DNA of 36,195 nucleotides from JBDKGV01 sp039798005 (GTDB lineage: Bacteria > Fibrobacterota > Fibrobacteria > UBA5070), in contig JBDKGV010000004.1 in NCBI GenBank assembly GCA_039798005.1, positions 1-36,195 of the forward strand, read 5' to 3'. The position numbers and the translations under genes are program-made. Below the pieces are notes generated by a model, which ran no database searches, had not been told where the DNA came from, and saw only the letters and a list, made by a program, of their open reading frames with translations. Shown here piece after piece: positions 1 to 8,107 of the stretch. The first letter of the stretch is position 1, and every line of letters begins with the position of its first letter.

Positions 1-100
1 TGCCGCGTGCAATGGACTGCAGCAGGAGCACCATCTGATCCGCTCTCCCGACCAGTACGGGGATCTGGTGCGCCGGATGAGTCAGGAGGTGGAGGCATGA
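1..100 (+). CDS. istA: IS21 transposase IstA, C-terminal end only
   Basis: The frame whose codons begin at position 2 stays open from the window edge to TGA at 98-100 and ends with residues DQYGDLVRRMSQEVEA. It overlaps the ATG of the next gene as ATGA, the usual istA-istB arrangement in IS21 elements, where IstA is the DDE transposase and IstB its ATPase partner. Only about 32 residues are visible and no catalytic residue is included. The identification therefore rests on the coupling to istB and on the IS end downstream. Confidence 0.65.
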   Translation, partial: AACNGLQQEHHLIRSPDQYGDLVRRMSQEVEA

Positions 101-879
101 GCGCGGCACCCGATTCTCGAATCGACCAAGGGACCTTGCAACAGCGGCTGCGTGGCTTTCGCGTGGGCGGCATGGCCAAGGCTCTGCCGGGGCGCGTGAT
201 CCAGGCGCGAGCCCGCGAGTGCGACTACCTCGAATTCCTGGACGAGCTGGTCACCGACGAACTCGACAAACGCAGACACACCTTGGTGGAGCGGCGCTTC
301 AAGCTCTCGCGCCTGCCCTGCCGCAAGAGCCTGGAGGAATTCGATTTCCGATTCAATGCATCGATTCCCAAGCGGCGGATCATGGAGCTGGGATCAGCTC
401 GATTCATCGCCCAGGCCTGCAATGTGCTCATGATCGGGCCTCCGGGAGTGGGCAAGACGCACCTGTCCGTGGCGCTGGGAATGAACGCGATCCTGCAGGC
501 CTACACCGTGGCCTACCGCAGCGCCTTCGATCTGGTCGACGAGCTTGCAGAGGCCGCCACGATCTCAACGGCGGCACGCAGGAAGCGCATCGCGGCGATG
601 GTGCAGGCACAGCTTCTGATCATCGACGAATTCGGTATGCGCTCACTCCCGGCTAACGCCGCCGAGGATTTTCTGGAGATCATCCACCGACGGCACGGCA
701 AGGGAGCCACTCTGATCGCCACCAACCGACCCGTCGAGGACTGGGGCAAGATCCTGGGAGACAACGCGGCCACCTCCGCCATCCTCGATCGTTTCCTCGA
801 CCTGGCCGAACTCATCCCCATCGAAGGAAAATCCTATCGGACAGGACGCAGGAAGGAGGCGACTGGCTCTACTGACTAA
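97..879 (+). CDS. istB: IS21-family helper ATPase IstB
   Basis: This is a 260-residue AAA+ ATPase of the IstB/DnaC-like family, which assists IstA in target capture and strand transfer. The Walker A motif GPPGVGKTHL and the Walker B segment LLIIDEFG are intact, followed by the family's typical L-P...A-DFLEIIHRRH segment and a sensor-like ATNRP. The start at 97 is chosen because it follows a strong AGGAGG-type ribosome binding site and overlaps the istA stop as ATGA; a longer reading to position 7 would run through istA. Length and motifs look complete, with no frameshift. The closely following end repeats show that it is the last gene of the element. Confidence 0.92.
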   Translation: MSAAPDSRIDQGTLQQRLRGFRVGGMAKALPGRVIQARARECDYLEFLDELVTDELDKRRHTLVERRFKLSRLPCRKSLEEFDFRFNASIPKRRIMELGSARFIAQACNVLMIGPPGVGKTHLSVALGMNAILQAYTVAYRSAFDLVDELAEAATISTAARRKRIAAMVQAQLLIIDEFGMRSLPANAAEDFLEIIHRRHGKGATLIATNRPVEDWGKILGDNAATSAILDRFLDLAELIPIEGKSYRTGRRKEATGSTD

Positions 880-900
880 CTTTCCGGACGATCGACCGGT

Positions 901-951
901 GAATCACTTTCAAGTGTCCACGGATGGATCACTTTGAAGTGTCCGGCGACA
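901..951 (+). repeat. IS21 right-end repeats
   Basis: Two direct repeats with the pattern ATCACTTT(C/G)AAGTGTCC sit at 902-919 and 928-944, spaced 26 bp apart. Each contains a small palindrome (ACTTTcAAGT). Multiple terminal repeats of this kind are the transposase binding sites of IS21 elements. They are seen directly; the exact end at 951 is inferred. Confidence 0.75.
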
Positions 952-969
952 GCAGGCGCCCCGGAAACG

Positions 970-995
970 AAGAAGGGCAGACCGATGGCCTGCCC
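970..995 (-). terminator. Probable rho-independent terminator of the FISUMP gene
   Basis: On the minus strand GGGCAGGCC-atc-GGTCTGCCC forms a 9-bp stem (one G-U pair) with a 3-nt loop, followed by the T-rich TTCTTCGTTT. It lies about 30 bp beyond the stop codon at 1022. The T tract is interrupted, so strength is uncertain. Confidence 0.5.
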
Positions 996-1021
996 CTGTG
1001 CGATATGATGTGAGCGGGTGA

Positions 1022-3571
1022 TCAGCGCGTGATTACGAGATCCTTGACGCAACGGACGGAAAGGGCGGTCGTTTTGTCTACACTGGTTGTTGGAGTGAGG
1101 GGGGCGTAATCGTAGGTTGTGTTGTAGCTCTTGGCGTATTTTGAGCCCGAGATAAGCGTGGAACTCCACCATTCAGCACGATTTCCTGCAGCGGCAAACA
1201 TGTCGGTCCTGTTGGAGAAAAAGCCGCCAGGCTTGCCTGAGAATCCGAACACATCGTTTGCGTTCGGTTGTACGTTGCTGCTGTACTTCCAATCGGAAAT
1301 GGACTTGATGCGAGTTCCTGCCACATTGTAGTAGGATGTTGAATTTGCTGCGACTGTCAAGGAATCCCAATCTAGGTAGCTAGGAACGTGCCATCCAGTT
1401 GGGCAAATACCTGAAGTAGAATATGAAACGCAGGCTTTAGCGTTGCAGGAATCACCCAAGCCAAGTGCTTGTGACCAGGTGTAAAGACGTCCATACTTGG
1501 CACAGGAATCGGCGCTGCTGTTGTAGCACACGCCCACATTCGCGTAATTCAGATTCTGGGCCATCCATAGACGATTGCCAATCGCGGTGGCGCGATAGGT
1601 TTGGCCATCGCGAGAATCCACGAAGGTCATGTTGGTATCCAGAAGCTGCGCGGTCGAGGCGCTGGCGATTTGGATGCCGCTTGGGGTGGAAATGCAGGTG
1701 ACTTGGGTGGCATGGCTCGAATCGCCCTTGGCACTGTAGGTCTTGGCCGTCACCGTGACGGGGAAACTCGACAAGACAATGGCCGGGGAGGTTCCGGGCA
1801 GATAGCCTGGGGAGTTGGAGTTCGGCACGCTTCCGTCCACGGTGTAACGAATCACAGCACCAATGGGGGATGAAGTCGTCATGGTGACGCTGGCAGTGGT
1901 CTGCCCTGTCAGAAGGCCTGAATCCGGCAGAATGTGGGGCGCGATGGATGCATAGCTCCACTTCACAAGGGCGCTTTGGTTGCGAGTGCCGGACATGGCT
2001 TGGAGGGTCTGACCTGCCTTGAGGGTGATCGGGCCGGAATAGACAAGCGTCGCAGGCTTGTCGTAGAGAGGTGCGGTTCCATCAAGTGTGTAATACACGG
2101 CGCAGCCCTTGCAGCCGTAGAGGGCAAGGCGCACGCTGTCTTGGTATCCCTTGACGGCGGAGGTGTCCAGCACAGGAGCCGGGGGCGGAAGCATGGTGTA
2201 GACGTATTTCGCCGTGTCGCTTGCGTGTCCATTGCGATAGGCGATGGCGCGTACGGTACAGGTTCCGGCGATATTGAATGGGCCCGTGTACAGAGTCGAG
2301 GAAAGCGATGGCGCCTTGCCATCCAAGGTGTAGCGAATTTCGGCGCTGTCCAGACTGCTCAGCTTCACAAAGGCGGTGTCGAAGAAGGTTCGATCGCTGC
2401 CGCGAGGATTCAGGCTTGTGTCCTTGACGGTGTACTCAATGGCTTCTGGATAGCTGTTGGCTTGGAAGGAGCGAAGCACCAGGAACGCGTCTTGAAGCAA
2501 TGTGCTGTCGGTGCGGCTGGTCCAGAGCGGATCGTTCGGGGTTGGGACGCGACCGTCCAAAGTGTAGCGCTCATCACCAAGGAGCTTGGCAATCTTGGGT
2601 ACGACATGGCCGCTGTAGATTCCCGGAGTCGGAGTGATTCCCATGCTTTTTTTCCACCAACCGGTGACGGCACTTCCGATGGCCGTGTTGCCATTGAAGA
2701 TCTGAGCGGTGAGCGATGTGTCGGTCGAGATGGTCAGGGCGCTGGAATAGCCCGCTGAAAGGACGCTCGGTGCGGAACCGTCGGTGGTGTAGCGAATCGC
2801 ACCGGTTCCGCTCAGGAAGCTCATCGAGAGGCTGAACGATGTGCCGTAAAACACGCCCGGATCGGGATTGAATCGCGGCAGGAGCGAATCGCGCACGAGC
2901 GTGACGGACATCTTCAAGCGAGAGGCGCTGTCATTGGGAATGGCGATGGTCTTCGCGCGGAAGCCCGATGCGCTGACGACAAGGCTGTCGCGAAGGCTGG
3001 CAGTGATGCGGGCGGCAAACCCTGCGGCTGGCTCCGAGGAAGATCCCGTCAGGCTTCCTTTGCCCAGAACAAGGCGCCCGGACCAAGCGGTGCCGGGCCC
3101 CGTGATGCGCAGGAATGAAATGCCCGCTTCTGTGACGGAGGCTGGCAGGGAAACCTGCTGCATTCCTTTTGTCAGGGAAAGTTCGCGGCGATCCAGGATG
3201 CGACCGGAGGAATTCACGGCTTCAAAACGGTAGTCGCCACTCTGCACGATGGGCAGTGAAATCGTCTTGCCGTTCAAGCGGACTGCAGAATGATTCCGTG
3301 CGGAATGGACACCCACAATCACGTCATCGGGGACCGTGGCCGTATAGCCTAGTGCGAAGGCGCCGCTGGTACGGGTCAGCCAGCAGGCTGTGGTGTCGGA
3401 TTGGAGGCAGATTTTCGCGCGCGAAAGCGCCGATGTGGTCGTGCCGGTGGTGCCGGAGACGATGCCCATGGCGGTGGCTGCAAGCGGGGCGTTTGCGCTT
3501 CCCAAGGCCAAGATCAGGGCGAGGACGCGATGCTTGCCCCTCCCTGCGCCATTGATGCCAAAATTTGTCAT
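1022..3571 (-). CDS. Secreted FISUMP-domain protein with five chitobiase-C-like repeats
   Basis: This is an 849-residue exported protein. A hydrophobic stretch near residues 15-35 looks like a signal peptide. Five repeats spaced about 75-80 residues share the core YT(L/T/V)DG..P near residues 261, 336, 414, 494 and 576, matching the CHB_HEX_C_1-type beta-sandwich repeat found in surface and carbohydrate-active proteins. Residues 648-845 form a FISUMP domain (TIGR02145): FVDSRDGQTYRATAIG, LWMAQNLNYA, YGRLYTW, CPTGWHVPS and C-terminal LSVRCVKD are all recognisable. FISUMP proteins are an expanded paralogous family in Fibrobacter, presumed to be surface exposed, with no settled function. The gene stands alone between the IS and a repeat-rich spacer. 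Its start ATG follows GGAAA by 6 nt. Local GC is lower than in the housekeeping genes. Confidence 0.85.
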   Translation of the reverse strand: MTNFGINGAGRGKHRVLALILALGSANAPLAATAMGIVSGTTGTTTSALSRAKICLQSDTTACWLTRTSGAFALGYTATVPDDVIVGVHSARNHSAVRLNGKTISLPIVQSGDYRFEAVNSSGRILDRRELSLTKGMQQVSLPASVTEAGISFLRITGPGTAWSGRLVLGKGSLTGSSSEPAAGFAARITASLRDSLVVSASGFRAKTIAIPNDSASRLKMSVTLVRDSLLPRFNPDPGVFYGTSFSLSMSFLSGTGAIRYTTDGSAPSVLSAGYSSALTISTDTSLTAQIFNGNTAIGSAVTGWWKKSMGITPTPGIYSGHVVPKIAKLLGDERYTLDGRVPTPNDPLWTSRTDSTLLQDAFLVLRSFQANSYPEAIEYTVKDTSLNPRGSDRTFFDTAFVKLSSLDSAEIRYTLDGKAPSLSSTLYTGPFNIAGTCTVRAIAYRNGHASDTAKYVYTMLPPPAPVLDTSAVKGYQDSVRLALYGCKGCAVYYTLDGTAPLYDKPATLVYSGPITLKAGQTLQAMSGTRNQSALVKWSYASIAPHILPDSGLLTGQTTASVTMTTSSPIGAVIRYTVDGSVPNSNSPGYLPGTSPAIVLSSFPVTVTAKTYSAKGDSSHATQVTCISTPSGIQIASASTAQLLDTNMTFVDSRDGQTYRATAIGNRLWMAQNLNYANVGVCYNSSADSCAKYGRLYTWSQALGLGDSCNAKACVSYSTSGICPTGWHVPSYLDWDSLTVAANSTSYYNVAGTRIKSISDWKYSSNVQPNANDVFGFSGKPGGFFSNRTDMFAAAGNRAEWWSSTLISGSKYAKSYNTTYDYAPLTPTTSVDKTTALSVRCVKDLVITR

Positions 3572-3694
3572 TTCAAATTTCCATTATGCGGGTGAATGCC
3601 TCAATGCCCAGTCTATTGAACGCGGGATTCAGCGGTGGGTGAAAGGTAATGCGTCGATCTTCGGGTCGGAACGCGGTGGCGAATGCGGGTTGTG

Positions 3695-3737
3695 ATACCA
3701 TGCGAAATCAAAGTGTCAGATTGATTTCGCATGGTAT
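3695..3737. repeat. Perfect 16-bp inverted repeat
   Basis: The left arm ATACCATGCGAAATCA (3695-3710) and its exact reverse complement (3722-3737) flank an 11-nt spacer. It lies about 125 bp upstream of the FISUMP start codon. It could be an operator, a cruciform or hairpin, or an element end; the sequence does not decide. Confidence 0.8.
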
Positions 3738-3741
3738 GGGT

Positions 3742-3756
3742 GCGCCAGGGATGCCG
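3742..3756 (-). repeat. Short copy of the dispersed repeat terminus
   Basis: GCGCCAGGGATGCCG matches the terminus of the longer elements at 12021-12110, 17776-17910 and 28915-29000. The rest of the element is not recognisable here, although several CTGCCAG/GGCAGG words follow. Confidence 0.55.
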
Positions 3757-3981
3757 CCCGCAGGGACGGGACCCCGCAGGCCTGCCAGTGAGATCCGTCA
3801 TCCTTCGAGACGCCGCTGTGCGGCTCCTCAGGACGAGCGGCTCAATCGGCACCAAGTTCACTGGCAGGCCGAGGAGGCCCGGCAGGTAGCCCGACCCGTC
3901 CCATTGAACGACGAAGGGACGCAAGTCTTGCGTCCCCGTGATCGATGCGAGGGCGGGTGGCGCCCTATTTGACAGGAACCG

Positions 3982-4494
3982 TCAGGTGCCCAGTTGCAGG
4001 AAGAACTCGACGGCGGCCTTCTGCTGCTTCGTGTTGTCGAGATCGATGTCGGCGCTTTCGATGCCGCGGTCGACGAACCAGAATTCCAAGTCTTGCGAGA
4101 TCTGGATGATGGCCGGATCCTGGTTGCCCAGAAGGTCGTTGAAGGTGCCCAGCCAGGCGATGCTGACCTTGCCTTCCATCTTCTCGTTGACCAGGTCCAT
4201 GAACTGGGCCAAGGTGCGCTTCTGGATGCGGCGAGTGGAGCCGAGCTTGCGGGCGGCGGTGACCACCTCCTCGATGGTCTCGCCCTTGGGCAGCCACAGG
4301 GACAGGAAGCGCTCCTCCATGAAGAGCGAGACTTCTTCCAGGCTCGAAAACCACAGGGCGCTGACGGGCGAGGTGCCGTCGCTTGCCAAGGCGGGATCCT
4401 CGGTGAAAAGGATCCAGGTGTCGAAGGTGACCGTGTTCAGGCGGATCACTTCGATGAGTTGCGAATTGTCGGTTTTCTGCCAACGGTATGCCAT
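3982..4494 (-). CDS. Conserved-looking protein of unknown function, 170 aa
   Basis: I do not recognise this protein. It has no signal peptide or membrane segment and is acidic with a mixed alpha/beta look (LNTVTFDTWILFTEDP, FMEERFLSLWLPKGETIEE, EKMEGKVSIAWLGTFNDLL). The ATG at 4494 is preferred over a GTG at 4533 because TATCTT lies exactly 7 nt upstream on the coding strand, the same arrangement seen before several other starts here, while neither start has a Shine-Dalgarno sequence. It lies 112 bp downstream of clpS on the same strand, so it may belong to that transcription unit or have its own leaderless promoter. A one-mismatch copy of the GACA-N5-TGTC palindrome covers its stop codon. 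Confidence 0.7.
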   Translation of the reverse strand: MAYRWQKTDNSQLIEVIRLNTVTFDTWILFTEDPALASDGTSPVSALWFSSLEEVSLFMEERFLSLWLPKGETIEEVVTAARKLGSTRRIQKRTLAQFMDLVNEKMEGKVSIAWLGTFNDLLGNQDPAIIQISQDLEFWFVDRGIESADIDLDNTKQQKAAVEFFLQLGT

Positions 4495-4606
4495 GAGGGG
4501 AAAGATATTTTCCCGGCCGCCGGTGGTTTGCACAAATCCGCGAGGAAATCACCGGTGAGCGGTGCCCACGGCATTCCTTGGGTTGCGACTTCGGGTCGTT
4601 GTCGCT

Positions 4607-4924
4607 TCAGCGGCTGCGGATGTCGGCTTGCATGGAGCCGCGCGAGCGAAGCAGGCGCGGATCGGCCCCGTAGCTGTGGATCTTGCCCTGGCGGCGCTTG
4701 CATTCCTCGTGGGTGCCGTAAAAGACCGTCGTCTCGCCGGAGAGGTCGACTTCAACGGCGCAGCGGAACGCCGATTCCTTGGAGAGGGAACAGGCGTGCA
4801 TGAGCATCTCCACCACGTAGTCGTAGGTGTGCTCGTCGTCGTCCAGCAGGATGACCTTCCACTGAGGGGAGACTTGGGTCTCCTCCATGGTCTGGACGCC
4901 GAATTCGGATTCCGGTTCGGTCAT
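4607..4924 (-). CDS. clpS: ClpS-like adaptor of the Clp protease (variant pocket)
   Basis: This 105-residue protein carries the ClpS fold signature: WKVILLDDDEHTYDYVVEML at residues 22-41, a variable middle, then GETTVFYGTHEECKRRQGKI. ClpS delivers N-degron substrates to the ClpA/ClpC unfoldase. In the canonical pocket the N-terminal amino group is bound by Asn-Asp and a His (N34, D35, H66 in E. coli). Here the first position is Asp (28-30 are DDD) and the His position appears to be Asp60. The start at 4924 is set by an ATGA overlap with the preceding gene, giving a compact family-sized protein; a longer reading to 5020 would add a tail that is antisense-like. No clpA follows, unlike the common clpS-clpA pair. 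Confidence 0.85.
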   Translation of the reverse strand: MTEPESEFGVQTMEETQVSPQWKVILLDDDEHTYDYVVEMLMHACSLSKESAFRCAVEVDLSGETTVFYGTHEECKRRQGKIHSYGADPRLLRSRGSMQADIRSR

Positions 4925-5421
4925 GCCCGACTGCGCAGGAGATGGCTCCACAAGACCTCCCATGCCTCTTCCTGGGCGCCGGCGGCAAAGGGACCCAGTC
5001 CGAAGAGCTCCCACATCCATTCGTTGATGGTCTCGATCTCCTGCCGCAGGAAAAAGGACTGGCGGCTCTCCACCAGCACGAGATCGTCCAAGGTCTCCTT
5101 GGGGAGGTAGAGGAAGAGCGCATTGTAGTGCGAGGTCTCCTCGGGCTCCAGGACGATCTGGCTGTACCGGTGGAAGAACTCCTGCGAGAGATCGCGATTC
5201 TCCTCCTCGTGCTCGCCCAGCAGCTTCTGGAAGATGCCGGGAGCCACGCCCTTGAGCATGCCGACCAGGGCCGGCAGGAAATTGTCGGGAAGTGAGTGCG
5301 CCAGCTCCAAGAGGACCCTCGAAGGGAGCGCGGCCAGATCCTGGGCGGACGCGAGTTTCCTGCCCGTCAAGCGGGAGAAGTGCAGCAGGAGCTGCCGGAC
5401 CACTTCTTCGGGAAGCTGCAT
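4921..5421 (-). CDS. Unknown protein coupled to clpS, 166 aa
   Basis: This is a soluble, Leu- and Glu-rich, mostly helical protein (EEVVRQLLLHFSRLTGRKL near the start, ETLDDLVLVESRQSFFLRQE later). I do not recognise the family. It ends in an ATGA overlap with clpS, so the two are almost certainly translated together, and it could act in the same proteolysis pathway; that is inference from position only. The ATG at 5421 is chosen over a TTG at 5454 because TATCTT sits 8 nt upstream of it (5430-5435), a spacing repeated at other genes in the window, and no ribosome binding site is visible. Confidence 0.75.
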   Translation of the reverse strand: MQLPEEVVRQLLLHFSRLTGRKLASAQDLAALPSRVLLELAHSLPDNFLPALVGMLKGVAPGIFQKLLGEHEEENRDLSQEFFHRYSQIVLEPEETSHYNALFLYLPKETLDDLVLVESRQSFFLRQEIETINEWMWELFGLGPFAAGAQEEAWEVLWSHLLRSRA

Positions 5422-5530
5422 GGGTTCATAAGATAGATCGGGTGCAGGGTACAATGACCAGCGGAAAGATCACAGGAAGCAAATGTCTCCGGCTCCGTTC
5501 AGCGCGTCGAGGTGGCTATCTTTCGAGGCA

Positions 5531-6394
5531 ATGGTCTACCGAACGGTCCTCTTGACTCTCGCTGCGGCAGGGATTGCCTTTGCTTCAGATGCTCGCAACC
5601 TCGCTCCTGCGGTGCAAGGGCCGTATCTGGTCTGGCTGGGAACGCTTACGGTGAACCCCATGGATGTCGGTTCCTACAGCGCCTTGGGTTGGCGCGAGCG
5701 CATCTACGAGAGCGGCAACGTGTGGTTGAACTACAACCATCTGGGCATGGAGCTCTTCGGCGACTTGCATCCGTACGAGCTGTCTGTGGGCAGCCGCTTG
5801 GTCGTGCAGCCCACCAGCTTCCTCACGGCCGCGCTCTCGTACCGGTTGGTGAACTTCCCCAATGGGGTCGCATCCTTCGAAGGCGGCAAGCGCTGGAGCG
5901 AGTCCCGCGTTCACAAGGAACTTTGGGACGAGAACCGGCTGAACTTCAACACCTTCGGCGACGAATTCTCTCTGAAGGTTTCGCTCCACAAGGATTGGGG
6001 CGCCTGGCAAGGAAGCCTTCCGGTGGAGTGGGGGCGACTCGACATCCGCGACGAGCTGCGCGATTCGATCTACATCCCCTCGGTGGACCTGATCGCACGC
6101 TCCCGCGACGATCACATGCGGGTCGCGCCGACCTTCGGCTACCGGTTCGATGCGCCCTTCCTCTTCGGAGCCGGGGTGGCCCATACGCTGACATGGTCCA
6201 TGGACCATGAGATCATGAACCAGCGCAGCGGCCTCTGGTACCAGATCTGGCCCTTCAGCGCCCGCTCGAAGGGCGAGATGCGCTACTGGTCCATGACCGC
6301 GCGCCTGGACCTGTGGACCGAGAACGAATACAAGCAGATGCAACCCCGCCTCGAGTTGAGCCTGGGCTGGGACCGCAACCTGCTCCAAGACTGA
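5531..6394 (+). CDS. Putative exported beta-rich envelope protein, 287 aa
   Basis: The product begins with a clear signal peptide (MVYRTVLLTLAAAGIAFASDA). The rest is rich in alternating aromatic and polar strands (VGSRLVVQPTSFLTAALSYRL, VAPTFGYRFDAPFLFGAGVA, MTARLDLWTEN, PRLELSLGW) as expected for an outer-membrane barrel or periplasmic beta protein. The terminal residues do not end in the usual Phe. The family is not recognised. An upstream ATG at 5483 would place 16 extra residues before the signal peptide; 5531 is preferred because TATCTT lies 8 nt before it (5517-5522). gpmI starts 36 bp after the stop, so cotranscription is possible. Confidence 0.75.
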   Translation: MVYRTVLLTLAAAGIAFASDARNLAPAVQGPYLVWLGTLTVNPMDVGSYSALGWRERIYESGNVWLNYNHLGMELFGDLHPYELSVGSRLVVQPTSFLTAALSYRLVNFPNGVASFEGGKRWSESRVHKELWDENRLNFNTFGDEFSLKVSLHKDWGAWQGSLPVEWGRLDIRDELRDSIYIPSVDLIARSRDDHMRVAPTFGYRFDAPFLFGAGVAHTLTWSMDHEIMNQRSGLWYQIWPFSARSKGEMRYWSMTARLDLWTENEYKQMQPRLELSLGWDRNLLQD

Positions 6395-6399
6395 CCTTA

Positions 6400-6412
6400 G
6401 ACAATTTCTGTC
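6400..6412. repeat. Palindromic motif GACA-N5-TGTC, copy 1
   Basis: GACAATTTCTGTC lies between the envelope protein gene and gpmI, 18 bp before the gpmI start. It is one of eight exact copies in the window. Confidence 0.7.
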
Positions 6413-6430
6413 AACCTCAAGGAGACAAGC

Positions 6431-8077
6431 ATGTCCGCACTGAAGCTCGAGAAGTCCACCCGGTTCAAGGCCCCGACGGGCCCCGTCGTCACGCTGGTGC
6501 TCGACGGCGTGGGCATCTCGCCCCGCGAGGAGGGCGACGCCGTCAAGTCGGCCCGCACGCCGTTCCTCGACAGCCTGATGAAGGACTATCCGATGACCAC
6601 CGTGCGCGCGCACGGCACCGCAGTGGGCCTTCCCTCCGACGACGACATGGGCAACTCCGAGGTCGGGCACAACGCGCTGGGCGCGGGCCGCGTGTTCGCC
6701 CAGGGCGCCAAGCTCGTGGCGGCCTCGATCGAGACCGGCGCCATGTGGACCGGCACCGCGTGGACGGAGATCGTCGCGGGAAGCAAGGCATCCACCCTGC
6801 ACTTCTTGGGGCTCTTCTCGGACGGCAACGTCCACAGCCACATCGACCACCTCAAGGCCATGATCGTGCGCGCAAAGTCGGACGGCGTGAAGCGCGTGCG
6901 TCTGCACATCCTGCTCGACGGTCGCGACGTGGGCGAGACTTCCGCACTTGAGTACGTGGAGCCCTTCGAGGAGTTCCTGAACGGATTGCGCGACGCGAAC
7001 TTCGACGTGAAGATCGCCTCGGGCGGCGGCCGCATGAACCTCACCATGGACCGCTACGAGGCCGACTGGAGCATGGTCGACCGCGGTTGGGCCGTCCATG
7101 TGCGCGGCGAGGGGCGCCAGTTCGCCACCGCCAAGGAGGCCATCGAGACCTTCCGCGCCGAGGCCAAGGTCATCGACCAGGATCTGCCGGGCTTCGTGAT
7201 CGGCGAGAACGGCATTCCTGCCGGTGCCATCATCGACGGTGACGCCGTGGTGTTCTTCAATTTCCGCGGCGACCGCGCCATCGAGATCTCCCGCGCCTTC
7301 ACCGAGGAGGATTTCTCGGTGTTCGACCGCAAGGTCTTCCCGAAGGTGACCTACGCCGGCATGATGCAGTACGACGGCGACCTGAAGCTGCCCGCCCGCT
7401 TCCTGGTCCAGCCCCCGACCATCGACCGCACCCTCTCCGAATACCTCGCCGGAAACGAAGTCAAGAGCTACGCCATCTCCGAGACCCAGAAGTACGGCCA
7501 CGTGACCTACTTCTGGAACGGCAACAAGTCGGGCAAGTTTGACGACGCGCTCGAGACCTTCGTCGAGGTCACCTCCGACGTGGTCCCCTTCGAACAGCGC
7601 CCGTGGATGAAGTGCGCCGAGGTCACCGATCTTTTGATCGAGGCCGTGAACTCGGGCAAGTACGCCAACCTGCGCGTGAACTACCCCAACGGCGACATGG
7701 TCGGGCACACCGGCAACTTCGAGGCCGTGGTGACCTCCATGCAGGCGCTGGACCTTCAGTTGGCCCGCGTGATCCCCGCCATCCTCAAGGCCGGCGGCAC
7801 CGCTATCATCACCGCCGACCACGGCAACGCCGATGAGATGTACGAGCTGGACAAGAAGGGCGCCGTCAAGCGCGACAAGGAAGGCAACGCGAAGGCCAAG
7901 ACCAGCCACACGCTCAACCCGGTCCCGTTCATCCTGGTGACCGCCGATGCGAACCCGGGCTGGAAGCTGGCCGAGGTCCCGGGAGCGGGCCTTGCCAACA
8001 TCGCCGCCACGCTGTGCAACCTGCTGGGCTACGAGGCTCCGTCCGACTACGAGCCTTCGCTCGTCGTCCCGGCCTGA
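6431..8077 (+). CDS. gpmI: 2,3-bisphosphoglycerate-independent phosphoglycerate mutase
   Basis: This 548-residue cytosolic enzyme interconverts 3- and 2-phosphoglycerate in glycolysis, using two Mn ions and a phosphoserine intermediate. The alkaline-phosphatase-superfamily signature residues are visible: D25 in VLDGVGIS, the nucleophile Ser76 in DDMGNSEVGHNALGAG, LLDGRDVGE, the substrate-binding FNFRGDRA, NYPNGDMVGHTG, and the late metal site TADHGNADEM. Length is typical for iPGM. The start follows CAAGGAGACAAGC, one of the clearest ribosome binding sites in the window. A GACA-N5-TGTC palindrome lies in the leader and another forms the tip of the terminator hairpin after the gene. Confidence 0.97.
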   Translation: MSALKLEKSTRFKAPTGPVVTLVLDGVGISPREEGDAVKSARTPFLDSLMKDYPMTTVRAHGTAVGLPSDDDMGNSEVGHNALGAGRVFAQGAKLVAASIETGAMWTGTAWTEIVAGSKASTLHFLGLFSDGNVHSHIDHLKAMIVRAKSDGVKRVRLHILLDGRDVGETSALEYVEPFEEFLNGLRDANFDVKIASGGGRMNLTMDRYEADWSMVDRGWAVHVRGEGRQFATAKEAIETFRAEAKVIDQDLPGFVIGENGIPAGAIIDGDAVVFFNFRGDRAIEISRAFTEEDFSVFDRKVFPKVTYAGMMQYDGDLKLPARFLVQPPTIDRTLSEYLAGNEVKSYAISETQKYGHVTYFWNGNKSGKFDDALETFVEVTSDVVPFEQRPWMKCAEVTDLLIEAVNSGKYANLRVNYPNGDMVGHTGNFEAVVTSMQALDLQLARVIPAILKAGGTAIITADHGNADEMYELDKKGAVKRDKEGNAKAKTSHTLNPVPFILVTADANPGWKLAEVPGAGLANIAATLCNLLGYEAPSDYEPSLVVPA

Positions 8078-8107
8078 TCTTCCAGCGAAGTGCTCCATTC
8101 CGTTCGC

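Larger units (their letters stand above)
1..951 (+). mobile_element. IS21-family insertion sequence, 3' part (left end outside window)
   Basis: The stretch holds the last codons of an istA-type transposase, an overlapping istB helper ATPase, and right-end repeats. This is the standard IS21 order. The right boundary is placed at 951 because two near-identical repeats (cores at 901-919 and 927-944) end there, and the reverse complement of the end would begin TGTCGCCGGACAC, fitting the TG...CA termini usual for the family. The left end, most of istA and the target duplication lie outside the window, so completeness and activity of the copy cannot be judged. Confidence 0.85.
3572..3981. other. 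Non-coding mosaic of inverted and dispersed repeats
   Basis: This 410-bp stretch has no credible gene. It contains a perfect 16-bp inverted repeat (3695-3737), the 14-mer shared by the dispersed repeat family (3742-3756), a CCTTCGAGACGCC...GGCTCCTCAGG element (3802-3832) also seen near 8108-8137, a compact hairpin GGGACGCAAG-t-CTTGCGTCCC (3916-3936), and a one-mismatch copy of the GACA-N5-TGTC palindrome (3971-3983). Short reading frames across it are low-complexity and change frame at the repeats. Confidence 0.6.
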
